A stretch of 64,000 nt of DNA from the NCBI RefSeq assembly GCF_900129705.1, contig NZ_FQWO01000010.1:62001-126000 (forward strand), written 5' to 3'. This DNA is from Flavobacterium granuli (GTDB lineage Bacteria > Bacteroidota > Bacteroidia > Flavobacteriales > Flavobacteriaceae). The notes beneath the pieces are model-generated. The model saw nothing but the letters and a program-made list of their open reading frames with translations. It was not told where the DNA came from and did not search any database. A program made the translations under genes and the position numbers. Of the stretch, positions 25,187-32,394 are shown in pieces. Within the stretch, counting starts at the first letter, position 1. Every line of letters begins with the position of its first letter.

Positions 25187-25276
25187 GTGACCCTATTAGT
25201 GACCCTATTTTTTTTTCAGCCTTTTTAGGCAAAATAGGGTCACTAAATTGGGAGAATTCCCCGGGAATTCCCCGCC
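25187..25276. repeat. Repeated GTGACCCTATT sites upstream of integrase
   Basis: GTGACCCTATT occurs directly repeated at 25187-25197 and 25199-25209 and inverted at 25233-25243. A G/C-rich near-palindrome built on GGAATTCCCC copies follows at 25251-25276. Repeated short sites between an att site and an integrase gene are the expected place for arm-type integrase or excisionase binding. The rest of the 507-base gap (24831-25337) holds the att-like fragment and the terminator and no gene. Confidence 0.5.
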
Positions 25277-25337
25277 AATACTAGCTACTTTCAAAGTTTT
25301 TAAATCAATTTGATTATTAATTTAAAAACAAGAAGCT

Positions 25338-26561
25338 ATGTTAAAAGTAATTTTTTATCTCAAAGCTGGAAAAGCCAACAAAAGTGGAGAATCTCCTATT
25401 TTTGCACGCATCACCTACAAACAACAATCCATCACTATGGCAACCGCTAAATCAATTTCAAAAGAGAGATGGCAGTTTACCAAAAACCTTAGAAATGTAC
25501 TTAAACTTGAAAAAGAAAAAGTATTAAAACATAGCCTTGACTTATTTCAACTGAATATTGAAAAGAAATACAATGAAATGACTAAAGTAAGTTCCGATAT
25601 TTCACTTCTATCGCTTAAGAATGAAGTAACTGGCAGGGCAAAAATACCGTCTAAGGAAATTAGTGTTATAGAAATCTTAGAAAAGCACAATCAGTTCTTT
25701 GAAAGAAAAGTAAAAGCAGACGAGCGTTCCAAGGCTTCATTCCAAAAATACGAGCGCTCTAAGGAATTGCTTCTAAACTTTATGAAAAAGCAGTATCAAG
25801 TGAACGACCTTCCGTCAAACGAAATTTCCAGCGCATTTATATACAATCTCGAATCCTTCCTTAAATATGAAAGTGATTTTAAAGGACGAGTTGGCATTAA
25901 AAACAACTCGATGGTAAAATATATGAGAATGTATAAAACAGCCTTTAATTACAGCATAAAAATGGGACTAATTGAAAAGAATCCCTTTAATCTTTATGAT
26001 GGCAAACTAAATATTAAAGATGCTGTGTTTCTTACCCAAAGCGAACTAGACAGTATAGAAAACAAAAAATTTTCTGTTGAACGCCTGGAAAGAGTAAAAG
26101 ATATTTTTCTTTTTAGTTGTTATACAGGATACGCACCTGTAGATGCCTTAAATCTTACCTCAACGAACATCTTTCAGGATTCCAATAACGATTTTTGGAT
26201 CATGACTAATAGAGCAAAAACAGCTATTCGAGCAAATGTTCCCATCTTACCTCCCACTATGAAGATAATTAATAAATACAAAAACCTACAAGTTGGACTA
26301 CTCCCGCAGATATCTAATCAAAAGATGAATGCCTATCTTAAGGAAATAGCTGATCTTTGTGGAATAGAAAAAAACCTTACCTGGTATGTGGCCAGGCATA
26401 CTTTTGCAACGACAGTAACCTTAGGCAACGGAATTAGGATTGAAAATGTTTCATCAATGATGGGTCACACCAACATTAAGCAAACACAACATTATGCTAA
26501 AGTGCTTGATGTAAATGTAATGGAAGATATGTCTAAACTAAGGCAAAAATTTAGTTCATAA
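25338..26561 (+). CDS. Tyrosine recombinase (integrase) of an integrative element
   Basis: A 407-residue site-specific integrase. The N-terminal arm-binding domain (about 1-95) is followed by a SAM-like core-binding domain (about 105-210) and the catalytic domain (about 230-400). Visible catalytic residues are in ARHTFATTV (Arg II with His), MGHTNIKQTQHYAK (His and the nucleophile Tyr). In the position of the first catalytic Arg the sequence is CYTGYAPVDAL, so Arg I is replaced. Loss of Arg I is known from the Bacteroides IntDOT group. It probably recombines at the tRNA-Ser-like att site 260 bases upstream. Its own terminator follows. Confidence 0.93.
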   Translation: MLKVIFYLKAGKANKSGESPIFARITYKQQSITMATAKSISKERWQFTKNLRNVLKLEKEKVLKHSLDLFQLNIEKKYNEMTKVSSDISLLSLKNEVTGRAKIPSKEISVIEILEKHNQFFERKVKADERSKASFQKYERSKELLLNFMKKQYQVNDLPSNEISSAFIYNLESFLKYESDFKGRVGIKNNSMVKYMRMYKTAFNYSIKMGLIEKNPFNLYDGKLNIKDAVFLTQSELDSIENKKFSVERLERVKDIFLFSCYTGYAPVDALNLTSTNIFQDSNNDFWIMTNRAKTAIRANVPILPPTMKIINKYKNLQVGLLPQISNQKMNAYLKEIADLCGIEKNLTWYVARHTFATTVTLGNGIRIENVSSMMGHTNIKQTQHYAKVLDVNVMEDMSKLRQKFSS

Positions 26562-26599
26562 TCACCTAATCTTTTTCCTGTTTTATCTAGTGCAAAATC

Positions 26600-26646
26600 A
26601 AATAAACATAAAAGAATCCCTATCTGGAATCCTTTTATGTTTATTT
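26600..26646 (+). terminator. Terminator after the integrase gene
   Basis: AAATAAACATAAAAG at 26600-26614 pairs with CTTTTATGTTTATTT at 26632-26646, a 15-bp stem. It lies 38 bases after the integrase stop codon and is followed by CTTG, so the T-run is only the arm itself. Confidence 0.65.
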
Positions 26647-26657
26647 CTTGTACGTCT

Positions 26658-26779
26658 CTCCTCAAAAATAAGCTATTCTTACATCTTGAAAATAAAATAA
26701 GTATGTGGTTTATTGTTTATTCTGATTGAGTATTTTTTAAAATCGACTAAGCAAAGGATTCAGTAATTACTTAATTGAA
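26658..26779 (-). pseudogene. Decayed, internally deleted copy of the HTH gene at 29394-29684
   Basis: This noncoding stretch matches the HTH gene and its 3' flank in two pieces. CTCCTCAAAAA, then TTTATTGTTTATTCT and GAGTATTTTTT, correspond to 29346-29420 (the 3' flank and the end of the gene). Next to it, ATCGACTA, AGGATTCAG and TTACTTAATT correspond to 29599-29640 (the N-terminal coding part). The middle of the gene is missing. Read on the minus strand it cannot make a protein. Confidence 0.6.
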
Positions 26780-27035
26780 TTTAAATTGATTGTTATTTCA
26801 ATCAAAACAACCAATTTTATATAGAATAACAATCATTTTATAAAAATAAACTGTTTTTCCAAAATACTAAGAACTTCCAGCGATTCTGCAAGTTTTTTCA
26901 CTGGGTGTAGCCATATTATTATTTTTTATTGCAATACTACACTGTTGCACTGTGTAAAATATGCTCAATTTTATGAATTAATTCAGCTTGACTTATAAAT
27001 CTTGGCCCAGTTAGTTCTACAACTCGTAAAAAATC
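26780..27035. other. AT-rich noncoding stretch
   Basis: The interval between the HTH-gene relic and the next gene remnant is AT-rich and holds no recognisable gene, terminator or repeat. It may be further decayed coding sequence. Confidence 0.4.
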
Positions 27036-27194
27036 TTAAACTATTTTTTTATCGCTACCGTCCCACCATATATCATAAGCACCTTTTACATTGCTTTCAT
27101 CTTCTATATAAATGGAACGTTTTTCATCAGTAAATAAATGACCTGGTCTTTTATAACTGTCATTCGGAATATCATCTCCCAAACAGAAGCCCAT
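27036..27194 (-). pseudogene. 3' remnant of an unidentified gene
   Basis: On the minus strand a frame of 52 codons reads MGFCLGDDIPNDSYKRPG, then EDESNVKGAYDIWWDG and a stop. It has protein-like composition. The same frame continues upstream (NSVFTPAFCF) after an in-frame stop, so this is the end of a broken gene and not a small intact one. I do not recognise the family. It lies next to an IS-like end, which suggests that a mobile element caused the damage. Confidence 0.45.
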
Positions 27195-27246
27195 CGTGTT
27201 GTCTTAGACAAAACAAAAAGCTGGTGTAAATACACTATTAGAAAAA

Positions 27247-27291
27247 CCGGTCAAATTGACCACCACTTTCCAGTTCAAACTGACCACCTGG
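27247..27291. mobile_element. Terminal remnant of an IS21-like element
   Basis: CCGGTCAAATTGACCACC is followed after 13 bases by TTCAAACTGACCACC. Repeated TCAAAnTGACCACC words are typical of the multiple transposase-binding sites at IS21-family ends. No transposase gene remains. The same TTGACCACC word occurs in the arms of the MITE-like element at 48231-48425. Confidence 0.4.
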
Positions 27292-27314
27292 TTTTAGGGT
27301 AAACTACTAAAGCT

Positions 27315-27411
27315 ATATGCTTTTACATATAAATTAATTTAATATTAATATTTTATATGCTTTTACATATAAATAACTATATTTGTTTAGAATCGTTGTA
27401 AAAGCATATAA
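27315..27411. promoter_or_regulatory. hipBST promoter with three repeated operator sites
   Basis: A 21-bp sequence (TATATGCTTTTACATATAAA plus T) occurs at 27315-27335 and again at 27355-27375, exactly 40 bases apart. Its core TGTAAAAGCATATA is inverted at 27398-27411. Each site has half-palindromic TATG-N6-CATA symmetry. A -7 element TATATTTG (27379-27386) sits between the second and third copies. This layout fits autorepression by the HipB protein encoded 78 bases downstream. Confidence 0.75.
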
Positions 27412-27488
27412 TCCTATAGTCGCCATCATAAAAAAAAAACATAAGTAGTGGCAACAGATAACCGATGAAAAATAATAAGTTTCGGAAT

Positions 27489-27707
27489 ATGAAAACATTA
27501 GCAGATTTTGTAAAAGAGAAAAGAAATGAAGTAAAACTCACACAGGAAGCCTTTGCTGAACGTGCGGGAGTGGCACTAACCGTTATCCGTAAAATCGAAC
27601 AAGGCAAGGAAAATCTAAATCTTGAAAAAGTAAATCAGGTTCTCAAAATGTTCGGGCATACTTTGGCACCGGTTAACGCAAGGGAATTATCCAAAAATAA
27701 TGACTAA
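27489..27707 (+). CDS. hipB: HipB-type antitoxin/regulator
   Basis: The ATG at 27489 is preferred to one at 27465 because the HTH family begins at MKTLADF. The 72-residue protein is a Xre/Cro-type helix-turn-helix (VKLTQEAFAERAGVALT, IRKIEQGKENLNLEKVNQVL). It is the first of three genes (hipB, hipS, hipT) and probably binds the repeated sites upstream. In the HipBST family HipB represses the operon and contributes to complex formation. It ends 5 bases before hipS. Confidence 0.85.
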   Translation: MKTLADFVKEKRNEVKLTQEAFAERAGVALTVIRKIEQGKENLNLEKVNQVLKMFGHTLAPVNARELSKNND

Positions 27708-27712
27708 GAACC

Positions 27713-28045
27713 ATGAGAAAAGCTGCCATATATTATAAAGAATTCCTGGCCGGAATACTTACAGAAACGGATGAAGGAGAATATACCTTTCAGTACGAGC
27801 AAAATTACATCAAAGAACATCCTCGAGAAAGCATCACCCTCACAATGCCGGTCAGCACAAAAATCTATACAGACAAACGATTATTTCCGTTTTTTGAAGG
27901 TCTAATACCCGAAGGATGGTTACTGGATATTGCTTCTAAAAACTGGAAGATAAACCAGAATGACCGCATGGGCTTGCTTTTGGCCTGTTGCCAAAATTGT
28001 ATCGGAGCAGTAAGTGTCCAACCAATACCAAACGAAAATGAGTAA
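27713..28045 (+). CDS. hipS: HipS-like antitoxin (stand-alone HipA N-subdomain)
   Basis: A 110-residue protein that corresponds to the N-terminal subdomain-1 of HipA, here encoded as a separate gene. Visible features are EFLAGILTET, SITLTMPVST and LFPFFEGLIPEGWLLD with W69. In the described HipBST system of E. coli O127 the small HipS protein is the antitoxin and places a conserved Trp in the kinase active site. I infer that W69 could do the same here. It overlaps the kinase gene by 8 bases. Confidence 0.82.
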   Translation: MRKAAIYYKEFLAGILTETDEGEYTFQYEQNYIKEHPRESITLTMPVSTKIYTDKRLFPFFEGLIPEGWLLDIASKNWKINQNDRMGLLLACCQNCIGAVSVQPIPNENE

Positions 28046-28994
28046 GAACTGTCTATATTGTTACAAACCATTAGAAGATACAATTGTTGGTGATTTTCAC
28101 GAACAATGCAGCCTCGAATTTTTCGGTACAAAACAACAACCGCTATTCGAACATTCGCTAAAACAAATGGCGGAATTGGCCAAAAATGTAGTCGAAAGAA
28201 GTGTGGCTGTTCCCGGTGTACAACCCAAATTATCTTTATCAATTGTAAGCGATGCCATTCAAGACGGAAATAAAGGCCGCCTTACGGTAGTCGGGGCCTT
28301 GGGCGGTAATTATATATTCAAACCACCCTCCAACCAGTTTCCTGAAATGCCTGAAAACGAACACTTAACCATGCGCATAGCTGAAGCTTTCGGAATCACT
28401 ACCGTAAAGTCAAGCTTGATAAGGTTACAGTCAGGAGAGCTCTCCTATATCACCAAACGCATCGACCGAACTGCTACAGGAGAAAAAATCCACATGCTCG
28501 ATATGTTCCAAATCACCGAAGCCTTTGACAAATACAAAAGTTCCATGGAAAAAATAGGTAAAGCACTGGACGAATTTTCAGATAACACCTTGCTCGACAA
28601 ACTGTATTTTCTCGAATTAGCTATTTTCAGTTTCCTCACGGGGAACAACGACATGCATCTCAAAAACTTTTCGATGATCTATTCCGGTAAAATCTGGACT
28701 CTGGCCCCAGCCTATGATCTGTTAAACGTAGCCATAGTAAATCCAGACGACACCGAAGAACTGGCGCTGACCTTAGAAGGAAAGAAGAAAAAACTAAAAT
28801 GGGAACACTTTGAAAGACTAGGCATCAACCTTGACTTAAACACAAAACAAATAAAGGGTATTGCAAAGCGTTTCCAGAAAAACAAGCCCATTGCCATCCA
28901 ATGGATCAATAATTCATTCCTATCAGATGAATTCAAAGACAAATACAAAACACTCCTGGAAGAAAGGTATCATACTTTATTTCACTCTAAATAA
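28038..28994 (+). CDS. hipT: HipT-like serine/threonine kinase toxin
   Basis: The ATG at 28038 (MSKNCLYCYKPL) is chosen because it overlaps hipS by 8 bases. The 318-residue kinase begins with a zinc-ribbon-like segment (C5, C8, C24) typical of HipT. The Gly-rich loop region is VAVPGVQPKLS (56-66). The catalytic loop is GNNDMHLKNFS and the metal-binding Asp lies in APAYDLLN. HipT of E. coli phosphorylates tryptophanyl-tRNA synthetase and is controlled by autophosphorylated serines before GVQ. Here that place reads AVP, so the usual serines seem absent. The target is not known. The three genes are intact. Confidence 0.85.
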   Translation: MSKNCLYCYKPLEDTIVGDFHEQCSLEFFGTKQQPLFEHSLKQMAELAKNVVERSVAVPGVQPKLSLSIVSDAIQDGNKGRLTVVGALGGNYIFKPPSNQFPEMPENEHLTMRIAEAFGITTVKSSLIRLQSGELSYITKRIDRTATGEKIHMLDMFQITEAFDKYKSSMEKIGKALDEFSDNTLLDKLYFLELAIFSFLTGNNDMHLKNFSMIYSGKIWTLAPAYDLLNVAIVNPDDTEELALTLEGKKKKLKWEHFERLGINLDLNTKQIKGIAKRFQKNKPIAIQWINNSFLSDEFKDKYKTLLEERYHTLFHSK

Positions 28995-29171
28995 TCATGT
29001 CCTTTTTCTTATTAGTTTTATTCAATCAACTGCCCTGTTCAATTAAAAACAGGATTAATTTTTAATAACTTGTATCGTTATTTCAGGACGGGATACAAAG
29101 CATTTAAGTAAAAAGCAATACTGTATTTACCAATACGGGTTTCTGTACAATTATTAATTTTAATTGTCTGA

Positions 29172-29312
29172 ATTTTGCATTTAATTTTCCGTCCTGAGAT
29201 CCGTTTTGAATTTATCAAAGACGGTTTGAGCATTAAAAATGTAGTTTTAAAAATAGTAGAACTTGATGAATTTTCGGAAAAACACCAGAAAATAATCAAC
29301 GGAGATTTGTAG
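29172..29312 (+). pseudogene. Possible 3' gene remnant
   Basis: After a stop codon the plus strand stays open for 46 codons (FRPEIRFEFIKDGLSIKN, LDEFSEKHQKIINGDL) and ends with TAG. No start codon is present. The composition is protein-like, with FEFIKDG resembling a beta-strand repeat, so it may be the tail of a deleted gene. The rest of the gap between hipT and the HTH gene (28995-29393) holds nothing else that I can name. Confidence 0.35.
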
Positions 29313-29393
29313 TTGATTGTTTTAATCCAAAAGTTAGTGCATCACTCCTCAAAAATTAAGCTGTTTTTACAGCTTGTACACTACAGCTGTGAT

Positions 29394-29684
29394 TTATTGT
29401 TTATTCTCATGGAGTATTTTTTCTATTTTAGCAGCCTCATACAAATAGATGTCCCCAAGTTTCGTATAAGGCAATATACCAATCTGGCGGTATTTAATAA
29501 TGGTATTATTTGACAGTCCAAATAGCTTCTTTAAATCCTCATTTCTGTAATACTGTGCCGCCTTTTTTCTACTCTCCTCCCTCATCTTAAAATCTATTTT
29601 TTCTAATCGACTGTGTAAGGGATCCAGCAATTGCTTAATTGCAGCGATATAAGAGAACTTATTTTCTTTACTTTGTTTAGACAT
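29394..29684 (-). CDS. Helix-turn-helix (HTH_17-type) protein
   Basis: Translation probably starts at 29684 (MSKQSKENK); the frame is open to 29726. The 96-residue protein has a coiled-coil-like N-terminal half (LLDPLHSRLEKIDFKMREE) and an HTH_17 domain with YYRNEDLKKLFGLSNNTI, IKYRQIGILPYTKLGDIYLY. The layout is the same as for the protein at 148-483. It lies at the end of the transfer region of the second element and probably regulates element genes. A decayed partial copy is found at 26658-26779. Confidence 0.75.
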   Translation of the reverse strand: MSKQSKENKFSYIAAIKQLLDPLHSRLEKIDFKMREESRKKAAQYYRNEDLKKLFGLSNNTIIKYRQIGILPYTKLGDIYLYEAAKIEKILHENKQ

Positions 29685-29750
29685 GATCAAAAAATTTAAT
29701 TTAAATAAAGTTTCAAAATAATTCATTCTAGAAGAGCACTTCTTAAAGTA

Positions 29751-30188
29751 CTAGCGGCAAGCGACTATTCCTTTCCTCCTTTTGAGTATTTTAATCAATT
29801 TATTGAGAAATTTTAGTTGCTTTGCACCATAAGTAAAGCCTTTCGACTCAGAAAATTGCTTGCTAATGGTATGTATGCCAACCTGCGATCCTGAATCCCC
29901 TGCATAAGTAAAATTGTCTTGAATAAATTGCTGCATTTTGCTTCTATTATTCTGTTCACTTTCACGATCAAAAAATAAAATATTTTCATCCATAAGAATG
30001 TAGAAAAACTGAGCTAAATCACTTTTGTTAAAACTTGAACTGCATTTACCTCCAGTCAAATCGTTTTTAAACTTCACATTATAGCCACTGCTATAGCTGT
30101 TCTGTTTCAAGACTGTCTCTAGAGCTTCGATCTTCCCGTATAATGCTACTACAGCTTCGGGAAGTTCTTCTAATGTGGGCTTTTTCAT
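29751..30188 (-). CDS. RteC-like regulator (short)
   Basis: A 145-residue protein with FNKSDLAQFFYILMDENILF, RSKMQQFIQDNFTYAG and IHTISKQFSE. These segments resemble the C-terminal half of RteC-type regulators, which act on excision and transfer of CTnDOT-like elements. It is shorter than full RteC (about 280 residues), so it may be a compact relative or a truncated one. It lies 33 bases after the winged-helix gene and 66 bases before the HTH gene, on the same strand, which fits a regulatory module. The assignment is moderate. Confidence 0.5.
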   Translation of the reverse strand: MKKPTLEELPEAVVALYGKIEALETVLKQNSYSSGYNVKFKNDLTGGKCSSSFNKSDLAQFFYILMDENILFFDRESEQNNRSKMQQFIQDNFTYAGDSGSQVGIHTISKQFSESKGFTYGAKQLKFLNKLIKILKRRKGIVACR

Positions 30189-30221
30189 AATAATACTATT
30201 TGAAAAAACAAGAACACTCCT

Positions 30222-30518
30222 TTAATTTTCCGGATCAATAAAATAGACTTTGCTTCCTTTATTTCTTTTAAAAGAAGGTTCGTACTTGATATAGCCATAT
30301 TCGCTTAATTCTTTTACACACTTCAGATAAGTCGTGGGGGCTGATATCTTGGCTAAATACATAATTTCAAAACTAAAAACCTGTATGGGATTAATTAAAC
30401 CCTTATCCATTCTAAACTGCAACAAAGCAGCATAGATACCAATATGGGTAATACTGATACGATAATCTTTTTCAATAGCTGAAAAAAAATTGGATAAGGG
30501 TGTTAAGGACTCCATCAT
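30222..30518 (-). CDS. Winged-helix DNA-binding protein
   Basis: A 98-residue protein with LSNFFSAIEKDYRISITHIG, IYAALLQFRMDKG, SFEIMYLAKISAPTTYLKC and LSEYGYIKYEPSF. This is the same domain as in the first 90 residues of the protein at 633-1490, so the two elements carry related regulators or replication proteins. Here the long C-terminal part is missing. It begins 3 bases after the stop of the upstream gene, so the genes are in one operon. Confidence 0.65.
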   Translation of the reverse strand: MMESLTPLSNFFSAIEKDYRISITHIGIYAALLQFRMDKGLINPIQVFSFEIMYLAKISAPTTYLKCVKELSEYGYIKYEPSFKRNKGSKVYFIDPEN

Positions 30519-30521
30519 AAT

Positions 30522-31322
30522 CTACATTGAGTTAGACTGTTTTTTTCTTCTTTTTTTTTCTTGTGGCACTTCTGAACCATCATCAGCAGCATTCTGGCTT
30601 TGCTTTTTAGCATCCTGTTTTACCGCTTTACTGCTTCCCTCAGACTGCTTTTCCTCTTTTGATTGGCGGTTATCAATACGCTGTCTATTCCCATCGTAAA
30701 TAGTAATGGTTTTAAATTGGGGATTCGCCTCAACAAACTGCTTAATCTCATTTCCTTCTCTTAAAAAAGTAACTGATTGTAGATTTCCTTTCTTGAGAGA
30801 ATCCATTAGCTCTTCTTTATACTTAGGATTTGCCAACTCCTTGATTGAATGCTTAGAAAGCGTATTCTCAAGGTCGTAACCGTAATTTTCATGGTAATGG
30901 TTTAGTTTAAAATTCCCTTTGGTATCGATTTCTTTAAAATCCATTTGAACCCAAGCATTGTAAAGTTGCCCTTCTTTGTTAGTGAGATCTTTATTGACCG
31001 CCCTACCTTCCATCAAATTATAAGCTTCTTTCATTGTGATATTATTCCCTTTGTTAATGTAGAAAGTCTGCTGTAAGGAATCTTTCGTATGCTCTTTTAA
31101 CAAATCGACTTTGTACGAATTAAAGAAATACATATCACTTTGCTCTGACTTCTTAAAATTCAAAGACACTCGAGCGACATCCTTCCCATAATAAGCTTCA
31201 TGATTCATGGTGAAACTGGGCTTTTGCTCTTGCATTTTTTCTTTTAACTCCCCTTCTAATCCCTCACCGAAACCGGTATACTTTACCTGATCACGCAGGT
31301 ATTCAAAATTTTTCTCGTTCAT
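30522..31322 (-). CDS. Conjugative-element protein of unknown function
   Basis: A 266-residue protein starting with NFEYLRDQVKYTGFGEGL, followed by ELKEKMQEQKPSFTM, VSLNFKKSEQSDMYFFNSY and YNLMEGRAVNKDL, then WVQMDFKEIDTKGNFKL. I recognise the pattern from DUF3945/DUF4099-like proteins in Bacteroidetes conjugative elements. The last 50 residues are very basic with KKRRKKQ, typical of nucleic-acid binding. It follows traN on the same strand (28 bases apart). No enzymatic motif is visible. Confidence 0.55.
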   Translation of the reverse strand: MNEKNFEYLRDQVKYTGFGEGLEGELKEKMQEQKPSFTMNHEAYYGKDVARVSLNFKKSEQSDMYFFNSYKVDLLKEHTKDSLQQTFYINKGNNITMKEAYNLMEGRAVNKDLTNKEGQLYNAWVQMDFKEIDTKGNFKLNHYHENYGYDLENTLSKHSIKELANPKYKEELMDSLKKGNLQSVTFLREGNEIKQFVEANPQFKTITIYDGNRQRIDNRQSKEEKQSEGSSKAVKQDAKKQSQNAADDGSEVPQEKKRRKKQSNSM

Positions 31323-31350
31323 GACTATCTATTTTAAATGATTAAATAAC

Positions 31351-32199
31351 TTATAGCGCAGGCAACACAGCCAGCTGCATCATCTTTCCATTTTTCACGC
31401 GGAGCTCCAAATGCCTCCCTCCCCTGTTTTCCATAAGTTGTATCGCAAGATATTTTTTATCAGGTATAGTGAATTTTTCCAAAGCAAATACTGCAAAAGC
31501 TTCTGACAGCTGCTCGATAACTAAAGGATTATTGTAAATATAGATGGGCTTGATCTCTATTTCCTGTGATGCGGTACGCTTGGATTTCTTCTGGTCTCGA
31601 ATAAAAAAGCGCAACTGGCTGATATCGTAATTTATATTCGAATTATTTTCTATTCTTATCCTATAATACATCACATTCTCATAAATAAATAAGCCATTTA
31701 ATTGAAACTTGATACCAAACCTTTTATCCCTTACACCTCGCAGTTTCTTTCTTTCATAAGAGGCTAAGGCTGAATAATCATGTAAGTCTACTTCATTCTC
31801 ATTGTCAGGCGATACTAAATGCTCTTGTCTTTCCCCCTTTGCTTTACTGATGATCCAATTTAATATTGGTGTTTCTTCATTGTAATTCAAAACAAAAGAA
31901 TAGAGCTGCCCATCGGAAGTAACAACCGTAAGATTTGTTTCAATAAAATTAGGATGGGCTGCCTTTAATTGAAGTATGTTTTCAACATCTTTTCCTTTTT
32001 GTACTAATACAGCATTACTCCCCCTATCAACACTTTTAACGGAATACGGAAACACAATCGTTGTTGTTTTCGAATGCCCTATAACTAAGGAATCTGATTC
32101 AATCTGATAGCGCTCACTTCTAGGCAATTGTTGTTGACCAAATACGTTTCCGGTACTACATCCTATATAGAGCAGTACCAATAGACTCATGTTTTTCAT
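31351..32199 (-). CDS. traN: Conjugative transposon protein TraN
   Basis: Start at 32199 (MKNMSLLVLLYIG) is preferred over 32256 because it gives a clean signal sequence. The 282-residue protein matches the TraN/DUF4138 family: SDSLVIGHSKTTTIVFPYS, VKSVDRGSNAVLVQKG, YSFVLNYNEETPIL and FGIKFQLNGLFIYENV. TraN is thought to be an outer periplasmic component of the Bacteroidetes type IV secretion channel, comparable to VirB9. The segment YIGCS could be a lipobox. It is the last classical tra gene in the operon. Confidence 0.82.
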   Translation of the reverse strand: MKNMSLLVLLYIGCSTGNVFGQQQLPRSERYQIESDSLVIGHSKTTTIVFPYSVKSVDRGSNAVLVQKGKDVENILQLKAAHPNFIETNLTVVTSDGQLYSFVLNYNEETPILNWIISKAKGERQEHLVSPDNENEVDLHDYSALASYERKKLRGVRDKRFGIKFQLNGLFIYENVMYYRIRIENNSNINYDISQLRFFIRDQKKSKRTASQEIEIKPIYIYNNPLVIEQLSEAFAVFALEKFTIPDKKYLAIQLMENRGGRHLELRVKNGKMMQLAVLPAL

Positions 32200-32394
32200 A
32201 TGTGTTTTATTTATTTGTTTGTTAACAGTTATACATAGAATGCTTAGACAGCTCATCCTGATTCTATCGGCATTAGATTCGTCTTTTTTATGTAAGGTTT
32301 TTTATCGCACAGTATTTTATTTCTAGTGGGGTTCGATGGTTTTTCTATTACCTAAATAAACTTGTTGTTAATGGCAATTTTAAATTCTTGTTTT

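Noticed and set aside
27036-27194. Intact small gene of 52 codons
   Set aside because: Coding-like sequence continues in the same frame before the ATG after a stop, so a gene remnant is more likely.
27865-28242. 125-codon minus-strand frame
   Set aside because: It lies opposite the hipS-hipT junction, where both plus-strand genes have clear family motifs.
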